Assembly: GCA_014359475.1 (NCBI GenBank)
Contig: JACIZI010000005.1
Span: 62,001 to 126,000 of the forward strand
Direction of reading: 5' to 3'
DNA length: 64,000 nt
From: Marinobacter sp.
GTDB taxonomy: Bacteria > Pseudomonadota > Gammaproteobacteria > Pseudomonadales > Oleiphilaceae
The translations under genes and the position numbers were made by a program. The notes below the pieces were generated by a model. It was not told the origin of the DNA. It saw nothing but the letters and a program-made list of their open reading frames with translations, and ran no database searches. The stretch's first letter is position 1. Each line of letters begins with the position of its first letter. Positions 21,401 through 29,746 of this stretch are shown here, one piece after another.

Positions 21401-21686
21401 CAGCTACCCTCTTGATGCCTTGGAGCTAAGAGGGCCGGTGACATTTCTTCCGGATGGCCGCATACAGATCCAACTGACCAATGTCGAGGCGGTTCCAATC
21501 GATGTGGAAGTGGAGGGAGAAATTGAACTCACATCGAGCAACACAGATGGCCTCTGCCGCTTCCTAGCTGTGATTTGCAACCCGATTATCGGTGTTCTCG
21601 GCCTGAATGCAAACACGATTATCCATCTTGAAATCCCTCAAGGTCAGCTTTCTCTCACCTATCTCTCACCAACGACACAGCAGTAA
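18498..21686 (+). CDS. aupB: AupB-like lipoprotein with repeated Ig-like domains
   Basis: 1062 residues. Lipobox LAGC at 14-17 (MKKTTIALIVTTALAGC). Four Big_5/SbsA-like Ig units can be seen: about 35-140 (VFLRFNKSIDTPL), 160-260 (FRLQFTEPVDPQSV), 490-600 (LVVYFNEPLLPSSI) and 640-760 (IVVRFSQNMNPETI), each with the sheet pattern ending 'Y-L-L'. Two non-Ig stretches (about 265-480 and 800-1060) carry no motif I know. In M. hydrocarbonoclasticus AupB is reported as inner-membrane associated and partners AupA; residue +2 here is Gly, which by the usual rule would favour the outer membrane. A strong terminator follows. Confidence 0.68.
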   Translation: MKKTTIALIVTTALAGCGGSGDKQTVTRAPTPGSLTFTYPADSTPPGGDQPGVTSTVPTTAPVFLRFNKSIDTPLTDLPDALTLKDATGNEVTLTDVMFTGEDKMGLAAKPDTALAPGTSYTLTAEGLEVGGTPVSLTADGIRFRTAPATSGPIVSQTEGTGFELARTIPDGGSDYPVTDFTTFRLQFTEPVDPQSVVYGDTIRLTDQAGEPVNAEVYVKGHRVTVDPEGYLDPAQTYNLTVTGGIKSALLDDALSEDHTLTFNPVDSRSPTGKRQIMAQVAESIPGQLPLTGADYNSVNLSSLLLGPNNPTSVTGTVFAELGFIPRFEAAGQSIPLRIDRGTLLTGSSVVVKVAGAVPAGFESEAVEVRFLSDANGFLMPNPYTDAVDAPRVLELYIDMALNTGNTVANGALGQQLMHVQLVGTAIVEDGKLSIEAVGVIEPDVMGIDTASGLISFKLNGFRNVEDAPLQADFADTEAPFIKSWVPGDDNQDKLRPGDNLVVYFNEPLLPSSINSGNIQLKKGGNPIDVNLEADGGSVVIRPVEPLEHGADYVLRLNPDGASSQNGSGLRDLAGNTFASQVDLPFQLSPTEPGTPTGQSPLALITHPGFPCAKDITDTNVSNGNQGRCTGGKDDDDLLPIGQLETDKPIVVRFSQNMNPETIVPGSTLTVERQTDSGSWEEIATSEYTLTTEPRSVTITPLVPWETGSLYRYTLNAANDDNSVIKSTAGLPLQAVLLTQGKWDAAHRTEGGTALVNYFTGIEKKNATYLPLRNLPAADANADLDYTKGLEAGSQGGEVVANAVGLSSTGVDPLNEGEDSLVTDARIGCKVGTDCPRDKFIYLTAMLDVFIAGTPDDQGRIPVDILPSVLATTSSDVWVKINTALLDAFANIGLADVGIEPDENIPTGPLTLRIRYSKDADGNVEPVPGSLYTNENGNLTFETTLDLYLDAPYLNPSIGPADLDHNLRSYPLDALELRGPVTFLPDGRIQIQLTNVEAVPIDVEVEGEIELTSSNTDGLCRFLAVICNPIIGVLGLNANTIIHLEIPQGQLSLTYLSPTTQQ

Positions 21687-21693
21687 CTGCCGG

Positions 21694-21724
21694 AGCCCTG
21701 GCTTACCCAGCCAGGGCTTTTTGT
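21694..21724 (+). terminator. intrinsic terminator after aupB
   Basis: A perfect 10-bp stem AGCCCTGGCT / AGCCAGGGCT with a 5-nt loop followed by TTTTTGTTTT, 8 bp after the aupB stop. It ends the aupAB transcript and separates it from the convergent alkS. Confidence 0.92.
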
Positions 21725-21836
21725 TTTCCCGGCGAAGCCGGCCGCCTGCCAGCGCCGCGAAAAGGTGGCACTCTCTGCCCATACACCCCTGCCCATACCC
21801 CGGTTCTGCAACCAGCAGAGCACCGGTTACTTCTCA

Positions 21837-24473
21837 CTATAAGAGTCCGCGCAGTCGCGCTTCAGTGACCGCCTGAACCCGGTTGGTTACTCCAAGTTCG
21901 CTGAAAATCTTTTTCAGGTGCCACTTGACAGCATCCTCGGTCACAAGAAGCCGCTCAGCGATCGCTTTGTTGGTCATTCCGTTGCTTATGCACTTCAGTA
22001 TGGAAATCTGCCTGACCGTGATAACGGGGTCGGTATGTCCCGGTACCGGTGCAGCGCTGAGGTCGTCTGCCCGGACTTCCGGGTCCTTTGTAGTGGCTGC
22101 TTCAGCGGTGTCCGGCAGGTCATCAAAAAGATTCCGGGCAAGGGGACTCAGGGAAAGCAGCGCTTCTTTTATCCACAGCGGTGTAAAGTGGCAATTCAGA
22201 TGCTCCGCATGCAGGTTGGCATCAAGCATCATGCGCTTTGCCGGTTTTGAGGAACCGAGGGCAAAGGCTGCCAGGGCCTGGCAATACTGGGCGGCGACCC
22301 TGGTTCTGGCATCTGAGATGGCACTGGCAGCCTGAAGCGCCTCTCTGGCATAGTTCCCGGCCACACCAAACTGCTTCCCAAGCCTTAGCCTGTACATTGA
22401 GCGCACTAAAGCAATGTGCGCCTGAATGGCCCGGTTTTGATTCGGCGTAAATGTCAGCTCGGATTCATCGGGAAGTATCGGTGGCTCCAATTCCTCGTTG
22501 TTCAGGAGAGTGAACTCAGCCAGCTGAACTTTCGTCAGGATATTGAGGCGCGGGAGCTCGCGCTCGCTGGCGGCCAGGCGGGCTTGCTCCAACAGGGCCA
22601 TGGCTCTGTCCCGGAATCCCTGGTGGTACAGCAAACGGCTGCAGGTCTGTGTACATCCCCACAGAATGTCGGTAACGCCATAATTCAAGGCGAAATCAAA
22701 GGATGCCTGTGCAGATTCCGGGGAAACCAGGTGATGATCCTGTTCGAGCAGGATTTGTACCTCAAGAACACCAAGCATCTTGCTTAAAAAGCTTTTTGGT
22801 ACGCCAATCTTTTCTGCGGTTTTATCCGCCTGACGCAACAGGTGCATTGCCCGGACCATGTCGCCTTTGAACAATTCTGTCTGAATTTCCGCCGCTTTAA
22901 GCCAGATAAACGCGTAGACTTGATTGGATGACTGATTGGCCACAGCCGCCTTGTGCAATAATTCTTCTAACTCTTCAAAGCGGCGGTCGCTGGAGGCAAT
23001 GAATGCCTGGCATGTAAGGGCCGCGCCTTTACCCACCAGGTTGCGATCGCCAAAGGCGTCAATCCACTTTTCACAGAGCGCCTGACTCTCCGGCAATTCA
23101 TCGTGTGTGGCTTTACCTATTGCCTTGACCAGTTCCCGCCACCCCTCCTCATCAAGGCTGCCCAGCCCCCTGGAAATCGGATGGCGGGAACTCGCCAGCA
23201 TTTCCTCTGCCTGCCGCGCTTGCTGGCTGAAATACAGAGTCCAGGCATAGCCTATGCTTAAGGAAGCGATTTTTTTTATCGTGCGGGCCGGCACCTTTTC
23301 AAACCATGTGCGAAGCACTTCAATTTCACCTTGCCGGAGCGCCACGTCCAGAATAATGCTGTCACTGACCACGCGCGCCCAGCGATGGTCACTGGCTTCC
23401 AGGGCGACGTTGATTGAATGGAGGTACTCTCCCCTGCGCCAATGCCAGAAGGCAACGCGTTTCAGTACATACGAACGGCGCTCCCGTTGAGTGGCGCCAA
23501 ACACACTGCGCAAATACTCTCTCAGCACAGGGTGCATGGTCAGGCGCTTGCCGGAGGCGGCGGTGGGGACTAAAAGTGCAAATTTTTCGTTAAGAAACGA
23601 AATTTCCTGATCAGCCTGTTGCGTTTTATAGACATAGTCATAGCATTCAGCGCTGATCTCCTCGAGCATCGCTGCATTGCAAACAAACCTTCGCGCATTA
23701 TCGGGTAGCACGGACAAGAGATTGTCTCTGAAATACGAGCGGGTTTCCGGCCAGGATGCGGGCGGGAGGTCCGGGTTCTGGGTTTGGCACATCAGCCTGA
23801 CGAGTGCGGGCCATCCGCCGGTGGCTTGTATCATGTTGCCTGCTTCGAGGCCATCTATACCCGTTACCTCACCGGGCTTCTCTGGTTCCTTTAGGTCCTC
23901 TTCTGTAAAGGCAAGCTCATCAGCACCATAGGTTACAACACCCGTCATCAGCGACAAACGTGGCAACGCCCCGGCGCTGCCAGGCGCAATAAAAAATTTT
24001 ACATTGTCCGGTGTTTCACAGATCAGATCCTCAATCAGATCCCCGTTATCTGCCCCTTCACCGGGCCCGTCAAGGCAAATTCTTATGGTCTTTTTTGCAT
24101 TGGACAAGGCATCCCGAAGCGCTTCGATGGTGTCGGTGTCGCTTTTCAGCGTTCCCCGGGATTCAGGTCCTTCAAGCTGATATAAAACCAACGCCGCAAA
24201 CAGGCTGTCAGTGACATCCCGTGCGTCCGGGTACGATCGTCTATTGATATAGACGGCACTCTCGTGTTCCGGATCGCGGATGTTCGCTGCCAGGGCTACC
24301 TGTACAGATTTTCCGTAGCCCGGCGGAGCCCGGTACAGAACGACTTTTGCTCCAGGCACCGCGGAAGCACTCAGGCGCTGGCGGTCTGTACAGCCTTGAG
24401 TGATGAAACGCTGACGACCCCACATCCGGGCGGACATCTTTCTGCACCAATCTTCCAGGCTATGGCGTGTCAT
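21837..24473 (-). CDS. alkS: AlkS-like MalT/LuxR family transcriptional activator
   Basis: About 878 residues, close to the 882 of Pseudomonas AlkS. The N-terminal ATPase has a P-loop APPGYGKS (49-56); the Walker B region is unusual (ICLDGPGE instead of LVLDD). A TPR-like helical middle follows, and the C-terminus is a LuxR HTH (ISNGMTNKAIAERLLVTEDA, VKWHLKKIFSELGV). Such large ATP-dependent LuxR proteins activate when they bind their inducer; AlkS senses alkanes and switches on alkB. Start chosen at ATG 24473 (AGGAG upstream); the longer ORF to 24614 would run through the palindrome and putative promoter. It is divergent from alkB. Confidence 0.82.
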   Translation of the reverse strand: MTRHSLEDWCRKMSARMWGRQRFITQGCTDRQRLSASAVPGAKVVLYRAPPGYGKSVQVALAANIRDPEHESAVYINRRSYPDARDVTDSLFAALVLYQLEGPESRGTLKSDTDTIEALRDALSNAKKTIRICLDGPGEGADNGDLIEDLICETPDNVKFFIAPGSAGALPRLSLMTGVVTYGADELAFTEEDLKEPEKPGEVTGIDGLEAGNMIQATGGWPALVRLMCQTQNPDLPPASWPETRSYFRDNLLSVLPDNARRFVCNAAMLEEISAECYDYVYKTQQADQEISFLNEKFALLVPTAASGKRLTMHPVLREYLRSVFGATQRERRSYVLKRVAFWHWRRGEYLHSINVALEASDHRWARVVSDSIILDVALRQGEIEVLRTWFEKVPARTIKKIASLSIGYAWTLYFSQQARQAEEMLASSRHPISRGLGSLDEEGWRELVKAIGKATHDELPESQALCEKWIDAFGDRNLVGKGAALTCQAFIASSDRRFEELEELLHKAAVANQSSNQVYAFIWLKAAEIQTELFKGDMVRAMHLLRQADKTAEKIGVPKSFLSKMLGVLEVQILLEQDHHLVSPESAQASFDFALNYGVTDILWGCTQTCSRLLYHQGFRDRAMALLEQARLAASERELPRLNILTKVQLAEFTLLNNEELEPPILPDESELTFTPNQNRAIQAHIALVRSMYRLRLGKQFGVAGNYAREALQAASAISDARTRVAAQYCQALAAFALGSSKPAKRMMLDANLHAEHLNCHFTPLWIKEALLSLSPLARNLFDDLPDTAEAATTKDPEVRADDLSAAPVPGHTDPVITVRQISILKCISNGMTNKAIAERLLVTEDAVKWHLKKIFSELGVTNRVQAVTEARLRGLL

Positions 24474-24555
24474 GACAGTCAAGTCTCCTGCTTTGCCGCC
24501 CCGGAACGCGAGCGCGCCAGGGCATGACGAATATCGACAGATCTCTGACCCAAAC

Positions 24556-24571
24556 CTACCCGTTCGGGTAG
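24556..24571. promoter_or_regulatory. palindrome between alkS and alkB, likely AlkS site
   Basis: CTACCCG-TT-CGGGTAG is a perfect 7-2-7 palindrome, flanked by CAAAC and GTTTG as an outer, slightly offset repeat. A -10-like TATACA (24608-24613) lies 36 bp downstream without a recognisable -35, so an activator centred about 56 bp before the start point would fit. A TetR-type protein is the alternative ligand, as the half-site resembles the 5773 operator. Confidence 0.6.
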
Positions 24572-24686
24572 TTGTTTGACCCCAGGTTATAGCCAATCCT
24601 GTAACTGTATACAACCGGCCCGCTCATCTGAGTGGCCTGGTGTACGCGCGATGCAGAACAAGATGTAAAAAGATGATGAATCCGAT

Positions 24687-24694
24687 AACAATAA
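24687..24694 (+). promoter_or_regulatory. AAnAAnAA (Hfq/Crc-type) motif at the alkB ribosome site
   Basis: AACAATAA overlaps the AAGG ribosome site (24693-24696) of alkB. In Pseudomonas, Crc with Hfq blocks translation of alkane genes at such motifs; a crc homologue is in this window at 43342. Confidence 0.45.
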
Positions 24695-24704
24695 GGTGAT
24701 CCTG

Positions 24705-25925
24705 ATGTCAATGTCAGAAAATGTAGTAACAGAGTCTCTTCAGAGAGACCCTGGTGCCGAAAACTATGTGGACAGAAAGCGCCACCTGTGGGTCCTTTCC
24801 GTGCTGTGGCCAGCGACACCCCTTATCAGCCTTTATCTGGTCGCCCAGACCGGATGGAGCATCTGGTACGGGCTGGTGTTAATCTTCTGGTATGGTGCCG
24901 TTCCCTTGATTGATGCCATGTTCGGAGAAGATTTTTCCAACCCCCCCGAGTCGGCTGTGCCCCGGCTTGAGCAGGACCGTTACTATCGGGTGCTGACCTA
25001 CCTGACCGTGCCCGTTCACTACGCATCTCTGATTGTCAGTTGCTGGTGGGTGGCCACGCATCCAATGAATGTTTTCGAGTTCGTCGCACTGGCCTTTTCC
25101 ATGGGAATCATCAATGGCCTGGCTCTGAACACAGGCCACGAACTCGGCCATAAAAAAGAGACGTTTGACCGCTGGATGGCCAAACTGGTTCTCGCCGTGG
25201 TCGGGTACGGCCATTTCTTCATTGAGCACAATAAGGGGCATCATCGTGATGTGGCAACACCGATGGACCCGGCGACATCCCGCATGGGCGAGTCCATTTA
25301 CGCATTTTCATTGCGTGAAATTCCCGGTGCTTTCAAGCGGGCATGGACGCTGGAAGAGCAGCGCCTGAGCCGTTGCGGCAAAAGTGTCTGGAGCCTGGAG
25401 AACGAAGTGCTTCAGCCGATGATTCTGACGGTCGTGCTGTATGCCGCATTGCTGGCGTTTTTTGGTCCGTTAATGCTGATCTTCCTGCCCATCCAGATGG
25501 CCTTTGGCTGGTGGCAGCTGACCAGCGCCAACTATATTGAGCATTATGGCCTGCTGCGCAAGAAGATGCCGGATGGACGCTACGAGCGTCAGCAACCGTA
25601 CCACTCCTGGAATTCAAACCACATTATGTCGAACCTGATTCTGTTTCATCTGCAGAGGCATTCCGACCATCACGCCCATCCTACAAGGTCCTATCAGTCG
25701 CTTCGCGATTTCAAGGGCTTACCTGCGTTGCCTTCCGGCTATCCCGGGATGTTCTTCGCGGCCCTGTTTCCGGCATGGTTCCGTTCGATCATGGATCACC
25801 GGGTGGTGGAATGGGCGAAAGGAGATCTCGACAAGATTCAGATCCAGCCCGGCAAGCGCGAGGTCTATGAGCGTAAATTTGGTGTGGCCCGCCCCGGGCC
25901 TGTCGATACCGCGGCGGCTGAATGA
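24705..25925 (+). CDS. alkB: alkane 1-monooxygenase
   Basis: 406 residues; integral-membrane di-iron hydroxylase that turns n-alkanes into 1-alkanols with O2 and reduced rubredoxin. All His motifs are present: HELGH (145-149), EHNKGHH (174-180), NYIEHYG (276-282) and LQRHSDHHA (316-324), with membrane helices in the first 260 residues. Trp51 and Trp54 lie in the helix where a bulky residue (Trp55 in the GPo1 enzyme) limits chain length, so a medium-chain preference is possible. The ATG at 24705 has AAGG 8 bp upstream; an in-frame GTG at 24696 overlaps the ribosome site. First gene of alkBGHJ. Confidence 0.95.
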   Translation: MSMSENVVTESLQRDPGAENYVDRKRHLWVLSVLWPATPLISLYLVAQTGWSIWYGLVLIFWYGAVPLIDAMFGEDFSNPPESAVPRLEQDRYYRVLTYLTVPVHYASLIVSCWWVATHPMNVFEFVALAFSMGIINGLALNTGHELGHKKETFDRWMAKLVLAVVGYGHFFIEHNKGHHRDVATPMDPATSRMGESIYAFSLREIPGAFKRAWTLEEQRLSRCGKSVWSLENEVLQPMILTVVLYAALLAFFGPLMLIFLPIQMAFGWWQLTSANYIEHYGLLRKKMPDGRYERQQPYHSWNSNHIMSNLILFHLQRHSDHHAHPTRSYQSLRDFKGLPALPSGYPGMFFAALFPAWFRSIMDHRVVEWAKGDLDKIQIQPGKREVYERKFGVARPGPVDTAAAE

Positions 25926-25984
25926 TCGGGTAGCGGAGACTTATATACTTCGTTTACTCTATACCAAACGCTGTGGGACAAAAG

Positions 25985-26024
25985 CGTCTGACGGGCACCT
26001 GAAAGAGGGTGCCCGTCAGACGCC
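25985..26024 (+). promoter_or_regulatory. strong intercistronic hairpin between alkB and alkG
   Basis: A perfect 16-bp stem (25985-26000 with 26009-26024) and an 8-nt loop, GC-rich, lie in the 140-bp alkB-alkG gap, about 42 bp before alkG. There is no T-tract, so it is not a standard terminator. It may protect the alkB mRNA 3' end or be a processing site giving more AlkB than downstream products. Confidence 0.8.
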
Positions 26025-26065
26025 ACCAGAACAAAGACAATAATATCGTTTGAAAGGTGTACCAA

Positions 26066-26596
26066 ATGGCTAAATATCAATGCCCGGATTGTGGCTATGT
26101 ATACGATGAAGTGGCTGGAGATCCGCACGAAGGCTTTCCTCCAGGGACGACATGGAAAAACATTCCCGAAGACTGGGCTTGCCCGGACTGCGCAGTAAGA
26201 GATAAAGTTGACTTTGTAGCGCTCGGGGGATCCGGTTCCGAACCTTCGGCACCCGAATCCGACACGTCAGCGGCCCGTCCTGCGGGCGAGACCGGCACCG
26301 GGGGGGCATCCCGGAAAGCAACGGAGGCATCTACGCCTTCAGCTAAAAATAAATCAAAGCCCAAGGCAAAAGCCAGGCCTGCCAGTTCAGAATCCCCGAA
26401 AGACCCGGCGCAAGATGCCCCCTACCGGAAGTGGATCTGTGCTACCTGCGGCCATATCTATGATGAAGCTCTTGGAGATGAAACCGAGGGATTCCCGCCC
26501 GGCACCCGTTTTGAGGATATTCCGGACGATTGGTGCTGTCCGGACTGTGGTGCCGCAAAAGAGGACTATGTCCTCTATGAAGAAGAAAACCTCTGA
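26066..26596 (+). CDS. alkG: two-domain rubredoxin (AlkG type)
   Basis: 176 residues; cytosolic electron carrier from rubredoxin reductase to AlkB. Two iron sites: Cys6/Cys9 with Cys39/Cys42, and Cys125/Cys128 with Cys158/Cys161, each domain with the EGFPPGT...P-DW pattern. The 70-residue linker is rich in Ala, Ser, Lys and Pro. The layout and length match rubredoxin-2 (AlkG) of Pseudomonas. The ATG at 26066 has AAAGG at 8 bp. No rubredoxin reductase gene is in the window. Confidence 0.93.
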   Translation: MAKYQCPDCGYVYDEVAGDPHEGFPPGTTWKNIPEDWACPDCAVRDKVDFVALGGSGSEPSAPESDTSAARPAGETGTGGASRKATEASTPSAKNKSKPKAKARPASSESPKDPAQDAPYRKWICATCGHIYDEALGDETEGFPPGTRFEDIPDDWCCPDCGAAKEDYVLYEEENL

Positions 26597-26638
26597 TCGA
26601 AAATAATCATAATTCCGTTTAGCAAGAGGTAATTTATA

Positions 26639-28093
26639 ATGCAGACTGCCAGCCTGGTTGAGGTCGGGGCCACCAACAGGTCAACCACCGATACAATTGA
26701 AGCAACCTTCTCGGCCCTGCAGCGGGCACAAGTTGCACGTCGCGGCAGCTTTACCCTGGAAGCCCGAATAGCGCAGCTCGACCAACTGCGGGACGCGGTT
26801 AAACGCTATGAATCAAAAATTATTGCAGCGTGCGCGGCAGACTTCCGGAAACCCGTTCCGGAAGTCAAATTAACCGAAATCCTGCCGGTGCTTCAGGAAA
26901 TTCGACATGCCAAAAAACACCTCCGTAAATGGATGCGCCCGAAGCGGGTGGCTGCCTCCATTGGTGTTCTGGGCACCAAATCTTATGTCCGACCAGAGCC
27001 AAAGGGGGTGTGCCTGATTATTGCGCCGTGGAATTATCCGCTCAATCTCGCGCTGGGACCTCTGGTCTCGGCGTTGGCTGCAGGAAACGGTGCGATCATC
27101 AAACCCTCGGAAATGACCCCCCACACCTCAGAGGTGATTGCCAACATTGTAGCCGAAACCTTCCCTCCCGATCTGGTTTCGGTGATTGAGGGTGATGCAG
27201 CGGTAGCCCAGAAACTGTTGGCCCTGCCCTTCGACCACATATTCTTCACTGGCAGCCCTGCGGTCGGCAAGCTGGTCATGGAGGCTGCGGCCAGGAACCT
27301 TTCCTCGGTGACACTGGAACTGGGGGGAAAATCCCCGACCATTGTAGGCCCGGATGCCAACATCAAGAAGGCTGCCCGATATATTGTGTGGGGGAAGTTT
27401 GCCAATAACGGCCAGACCTGCATCGCTCCGGACCATGTTTTTGTACACAGAAGTATCGCAGGGCCATTCAATGAAGCACTTAAACAGCAAATCGGGCGCA
27501 TCTACGGGAAAACACCGGAAGCTCAGAAATCGACGGCTGACTATTGCCGGATTGTAAATGCCCGTCATTTTCAGCGCGTGTCAAACCTGATAGATGATGC
27601 CAAAAGCAAAGGCGCAGAAGTCTTTGAGGGTGGTGTTACAGATGCTGAAGAGAATTTTATTGCTCCGACGTTGATTGCAAATGTATCCAGCGACATGGAT
27701 ATCTCACGTGAGGAGTTATTCGGCCCCATATTACCGGTTATTGAATTCGATGATATTGATTCGGTTATCAATCAAATAAACGATAACCCCAAGCCGCTGG
27801 CGCTTTACGTATTTGACCAAAACAAGTCTTTTGCCAAGGATATTATCGAACGAACAAGTTCCGGCGCTGTAGGGGTCAACCTTACGGTCGTGCATTTTCT
27901 ACATCCGGACCTGCCTTTTGGTGGAGTGAACAATTCGGGGATAGGGGCGGCACACGGTGAATACGGTTTCCGCGCTTTTTCCCATGAAAAGGCGCTGATG
28001 GAGGATAAGCATTCTCTCATCCATCTTCTTTTTCCTCCCTATACACGCTGGGTCCGGCGGCTCATAGATGCTGCTGTTCGTATTCTGGGCTGA
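26639..28093 (+). CDS. alkH: fatty aldehyde dehydrogenase (AlkH type)
   Basis: 484 residues; oxidises alkanals to fatty acids with NAD(P). Key residues: Asn132 in IAPWNYP, Glu227 in [10 protein letters not shown], Cys261 in [10 protein letters not shown], and a GSPAVGKLV Rossmann turn. The C-terminus ends in a hydrophobic/aromatic helix ([20 protein letters not shown]), as in class-3 membrane-associated fatty aldehyde dehydrogenases. AAGAGGT lies 8 bp before the ATG. Third gene of the alk operon, 42 bp after alkG. Confidence 0.88.
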   Translation: MQTASLVEVGATNRSTTDTIEATFSALQRAQVARRGSFTLEARIAQLDQLRDAVKRYESKIIAACAADFRKPVPEVKLTEILPVLQEIRHAKKHLRKWMRPKRVAASIGVLGTKSYVRPEPKGVCLIIAPWNYPLNLALGPLVSALAAGNGAIIKPSEMTPHTSEVIANIVAETFPPDLVSVIEGDAAVAQKLLALPFDHIFFTGSPAVGKLVMEAAARNLSSVTLELGGKSPTIVGPDANIKKAARYIVWGKFANNGQTCIAPDHVFVHRSIAGPFNEALKQQIGRIYGKTPEAQKSTADYCRIVNARHFQRVSNLIDDAKSKGAEVFEGGVTDAEENFIAPTLIANVSSDMDISREELFGPILPVIEFDDIDSVINQINDNPKPLALYVFDQNKSFAKDIIERTSSGAVGVNLTVVHFLHPDLPFGGVNNSGIGAAHGEYGFRAFSHEKALMEDKHSLIHLLFPPYTRWVRRLIDAAVRILG

Positions 28094-28102
28094 GCATAAT
28101 CC

Positions 28103-28110
28103 AATAACAA
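28103..28110 (+). promoter_or_regulatory. AAnAAnAA (Hfq/Crc-type) motif before alkJ
   Basis: AATAACAA lies 10 bp before the alkJ ATG and abuts the GAGAG ribosome site. Same reasoning as for the alkB motif; the gap is only 27 bp so chance matters less than in a long leader. Confidence 0.4.
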
Positions 28111-28120
28111 GAGAGTCACT

Positions 28121-29719
28121 ATGTACGATTACATTATTGTTGGCGCCGGGTCGGCTGGCTGTGTATTGGCTAACCGGCTTACCGCTGATCCTTCGAAGCG
28201 AGTAGCGTTGCTTGAGGCAGGTCCCAGGGATAAGAGCCCGCTCATACATATGCCTGTGGGTATTGCACTTCTTGCCAATAACAAAAAGGTGAACTGGGCT
28301 TTCGAAACCGAGCCTCAGGAGCATCTCAAAGGGCGCCGTCTGTTCTGGCCTCGGGGTAAAACTCTTGGCGGCTCCTCCTCCATCAACGCCATGGTCTACA
28401 TCCGGGGCCACAAAGCCGATTATGAACACTGGGGTCAAGCTGCCGGGACGGAACTTTGGGGATGGGACCGCGCATTGACATTGTTTCGCCGGCTGGAAGA
28501 TAACGAACGTTTCGGCCCGGATGCTTACCATGGCAAGGGCGGTGAACTCAGCGTAAGCGATCTGAGATCGGTCAATCCGTTAAGTCGGGATTTTGTTCGC
28601 GCCGCTTCCCATGTGGATGTCCCGGTGAACACGGACTTCAATGGAGAGACGCAAGAGGGGTTGGGACCCTTCCAGGTGACCCAGAAAAATGGCCGGCGCT
28701 GGAGTTCCGCGCAAGCATTTCTGCGTGGCGCAGAGAACCGGCCTAATCTTGATGTGCTAACAGACGCACGGGTAACCCGGGTAGCGATGGATGGTAAACG
28801 GGCCGTCGGCGTGACCCTCTACCAGGGGGGTGAATATCGCCAGCTCAGGCTCAATGACGGCGGTGAAGTCCTGTTGTCCGGGGGCGCCGTGAACTCACCA
28901 CAGCTACTTTTGCTTTCCGGCATCGGTGACCGCGAAGAGCTTCAGAAACACGGAATCCCCCTTGTGCATCATCTCCCCGAGGTGGGCAAGAACCTGGTTG
29001 ATCATCTGGACATTACGTTGATGCACGCGGCGAACTCACGTTTGCCTATTGGTGTTGCACCCAGCTTCCTGCTTCGTGGATTGAGCGCGCTTTTCTCATA
29101 TTTTTTTGCACGGCGCGGGTTTCTCACCAGCAATGTTGCCGAGGCCGGAGGCTTTGTTAAATCCGATCCTTCCCGTGAACGGCCCAATGTGCAGTTCCAC
29201 TTTTTGCCGGCCTATTTGACGGATCATGGGCGACAAGTGATGACCGGGTATGGCTACACCATGCACGTTTGTGATCTATTGCCCAAAAGCCGGGGCTTTA
29301 TCGGGTTGAAAAGCCCGGACCCACTGGCCGATCCGTTGATTCAACCCAATTACCTGAGTGATCCCGAAGACCTCAAGACAATGATTTCCGCCGTCAAATT
29401 CGGGCGGCGTGTCCTCGGGGCACCGACAATGGCTTTGCATAGTAAGCGAGAAGTCTCGCCCGGAGATTCTGTGTCTTCAGACAGCCAGATTGCAGACTTT
29501 ATCCGCGAAAATGCAGAGACTATCTACCACCCCGTGGGAACGTGTCGCATGGGCGCGGACCCGGATTCAGTCGTTGATCCGGAACTGAAAGTCAGGGGTA
29601 TTGAGGGACTGAGAGTTGTCGATGCCTCGATAATGCCCAGTCTGGTGGCGGGTAACACCAACGCCCCCACCATGATGATCGCCGAAAATGCCGCTGACAT
29701 GATGTTGGGGAAGGTCTAA
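28121..29719 (+). CDS. alkJ: alcohol dehydrogenase, GMC family (AlkJ type)
   Basis: 532 residues; FAD-dependent, membrane-associated oxidation of alkanols to aldehydes, passing electrons to the respiratory chain. The FAD site [17 protein letters not shown] is at the N-terminus, GMC signature 1 is [20 protein letters not shown] (about 80-99), and the active-site His is in [11 protein letters not shown] second conserved block follows ([20 protein letters not shown]). Last gene of alkBGHJ; a terminator follows. Confidence 0.93.
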   Translation: MYDYIIVGAGSAGCVLANRLTADPSKRVALLEAGPRDKSPLIHMPVGIALLANNKKVNWAFETEPQEHLKGRRLFWPRGKTLGGSSSINAMVYIRGHKADYEHWGQAAGTELWGWDRALTLFRRLEDNERFGPDAYHGKGGELSVSDLRSVNPLSRDFVRAASHVDVPVNTDFNGETQEGLGPFQVTQKNGRRWSSAQAFLRGAENRPNLDVLTDARVTRVAMDGKRAVGVTLYQGGEYRQLRLNDGGEVLLSGGAVNSPQLLLLSGIGDREELQKHGIPLVHHLPEVGKNLVDHLDITLMHAANSRLPIGVAPSFLLRGLSALFSYFFARRGFLTSNVAEAGGFVKSDPSRERPNVQFHFLPAYLTDHGRQVMTGYGYTMHVCDLLPKSRGFIGLKSPDPLADPLIQPNYLSDPEDLKTMISAVKFGRRVLGAPTMALHSKREVSPGDSVSSDSQIADFIRENAETIYHPVGTCRMGADPDSVVDPELKVRGIEGLRVVDASIMPSLVAGNTNAPTMMIAENAADMMLGKV

Positions 29720-29746
29720 CAGCCTGAGCGAAGGAGGCGTTTGAAT

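Noticed and set aside
24474-24614. Longer start for alkS at 24614
   Set aside because: The extension is not like AlkS, would run through the 24556-24571 palindrome and the alkB -10 candidate, and lacks a ribosome site.
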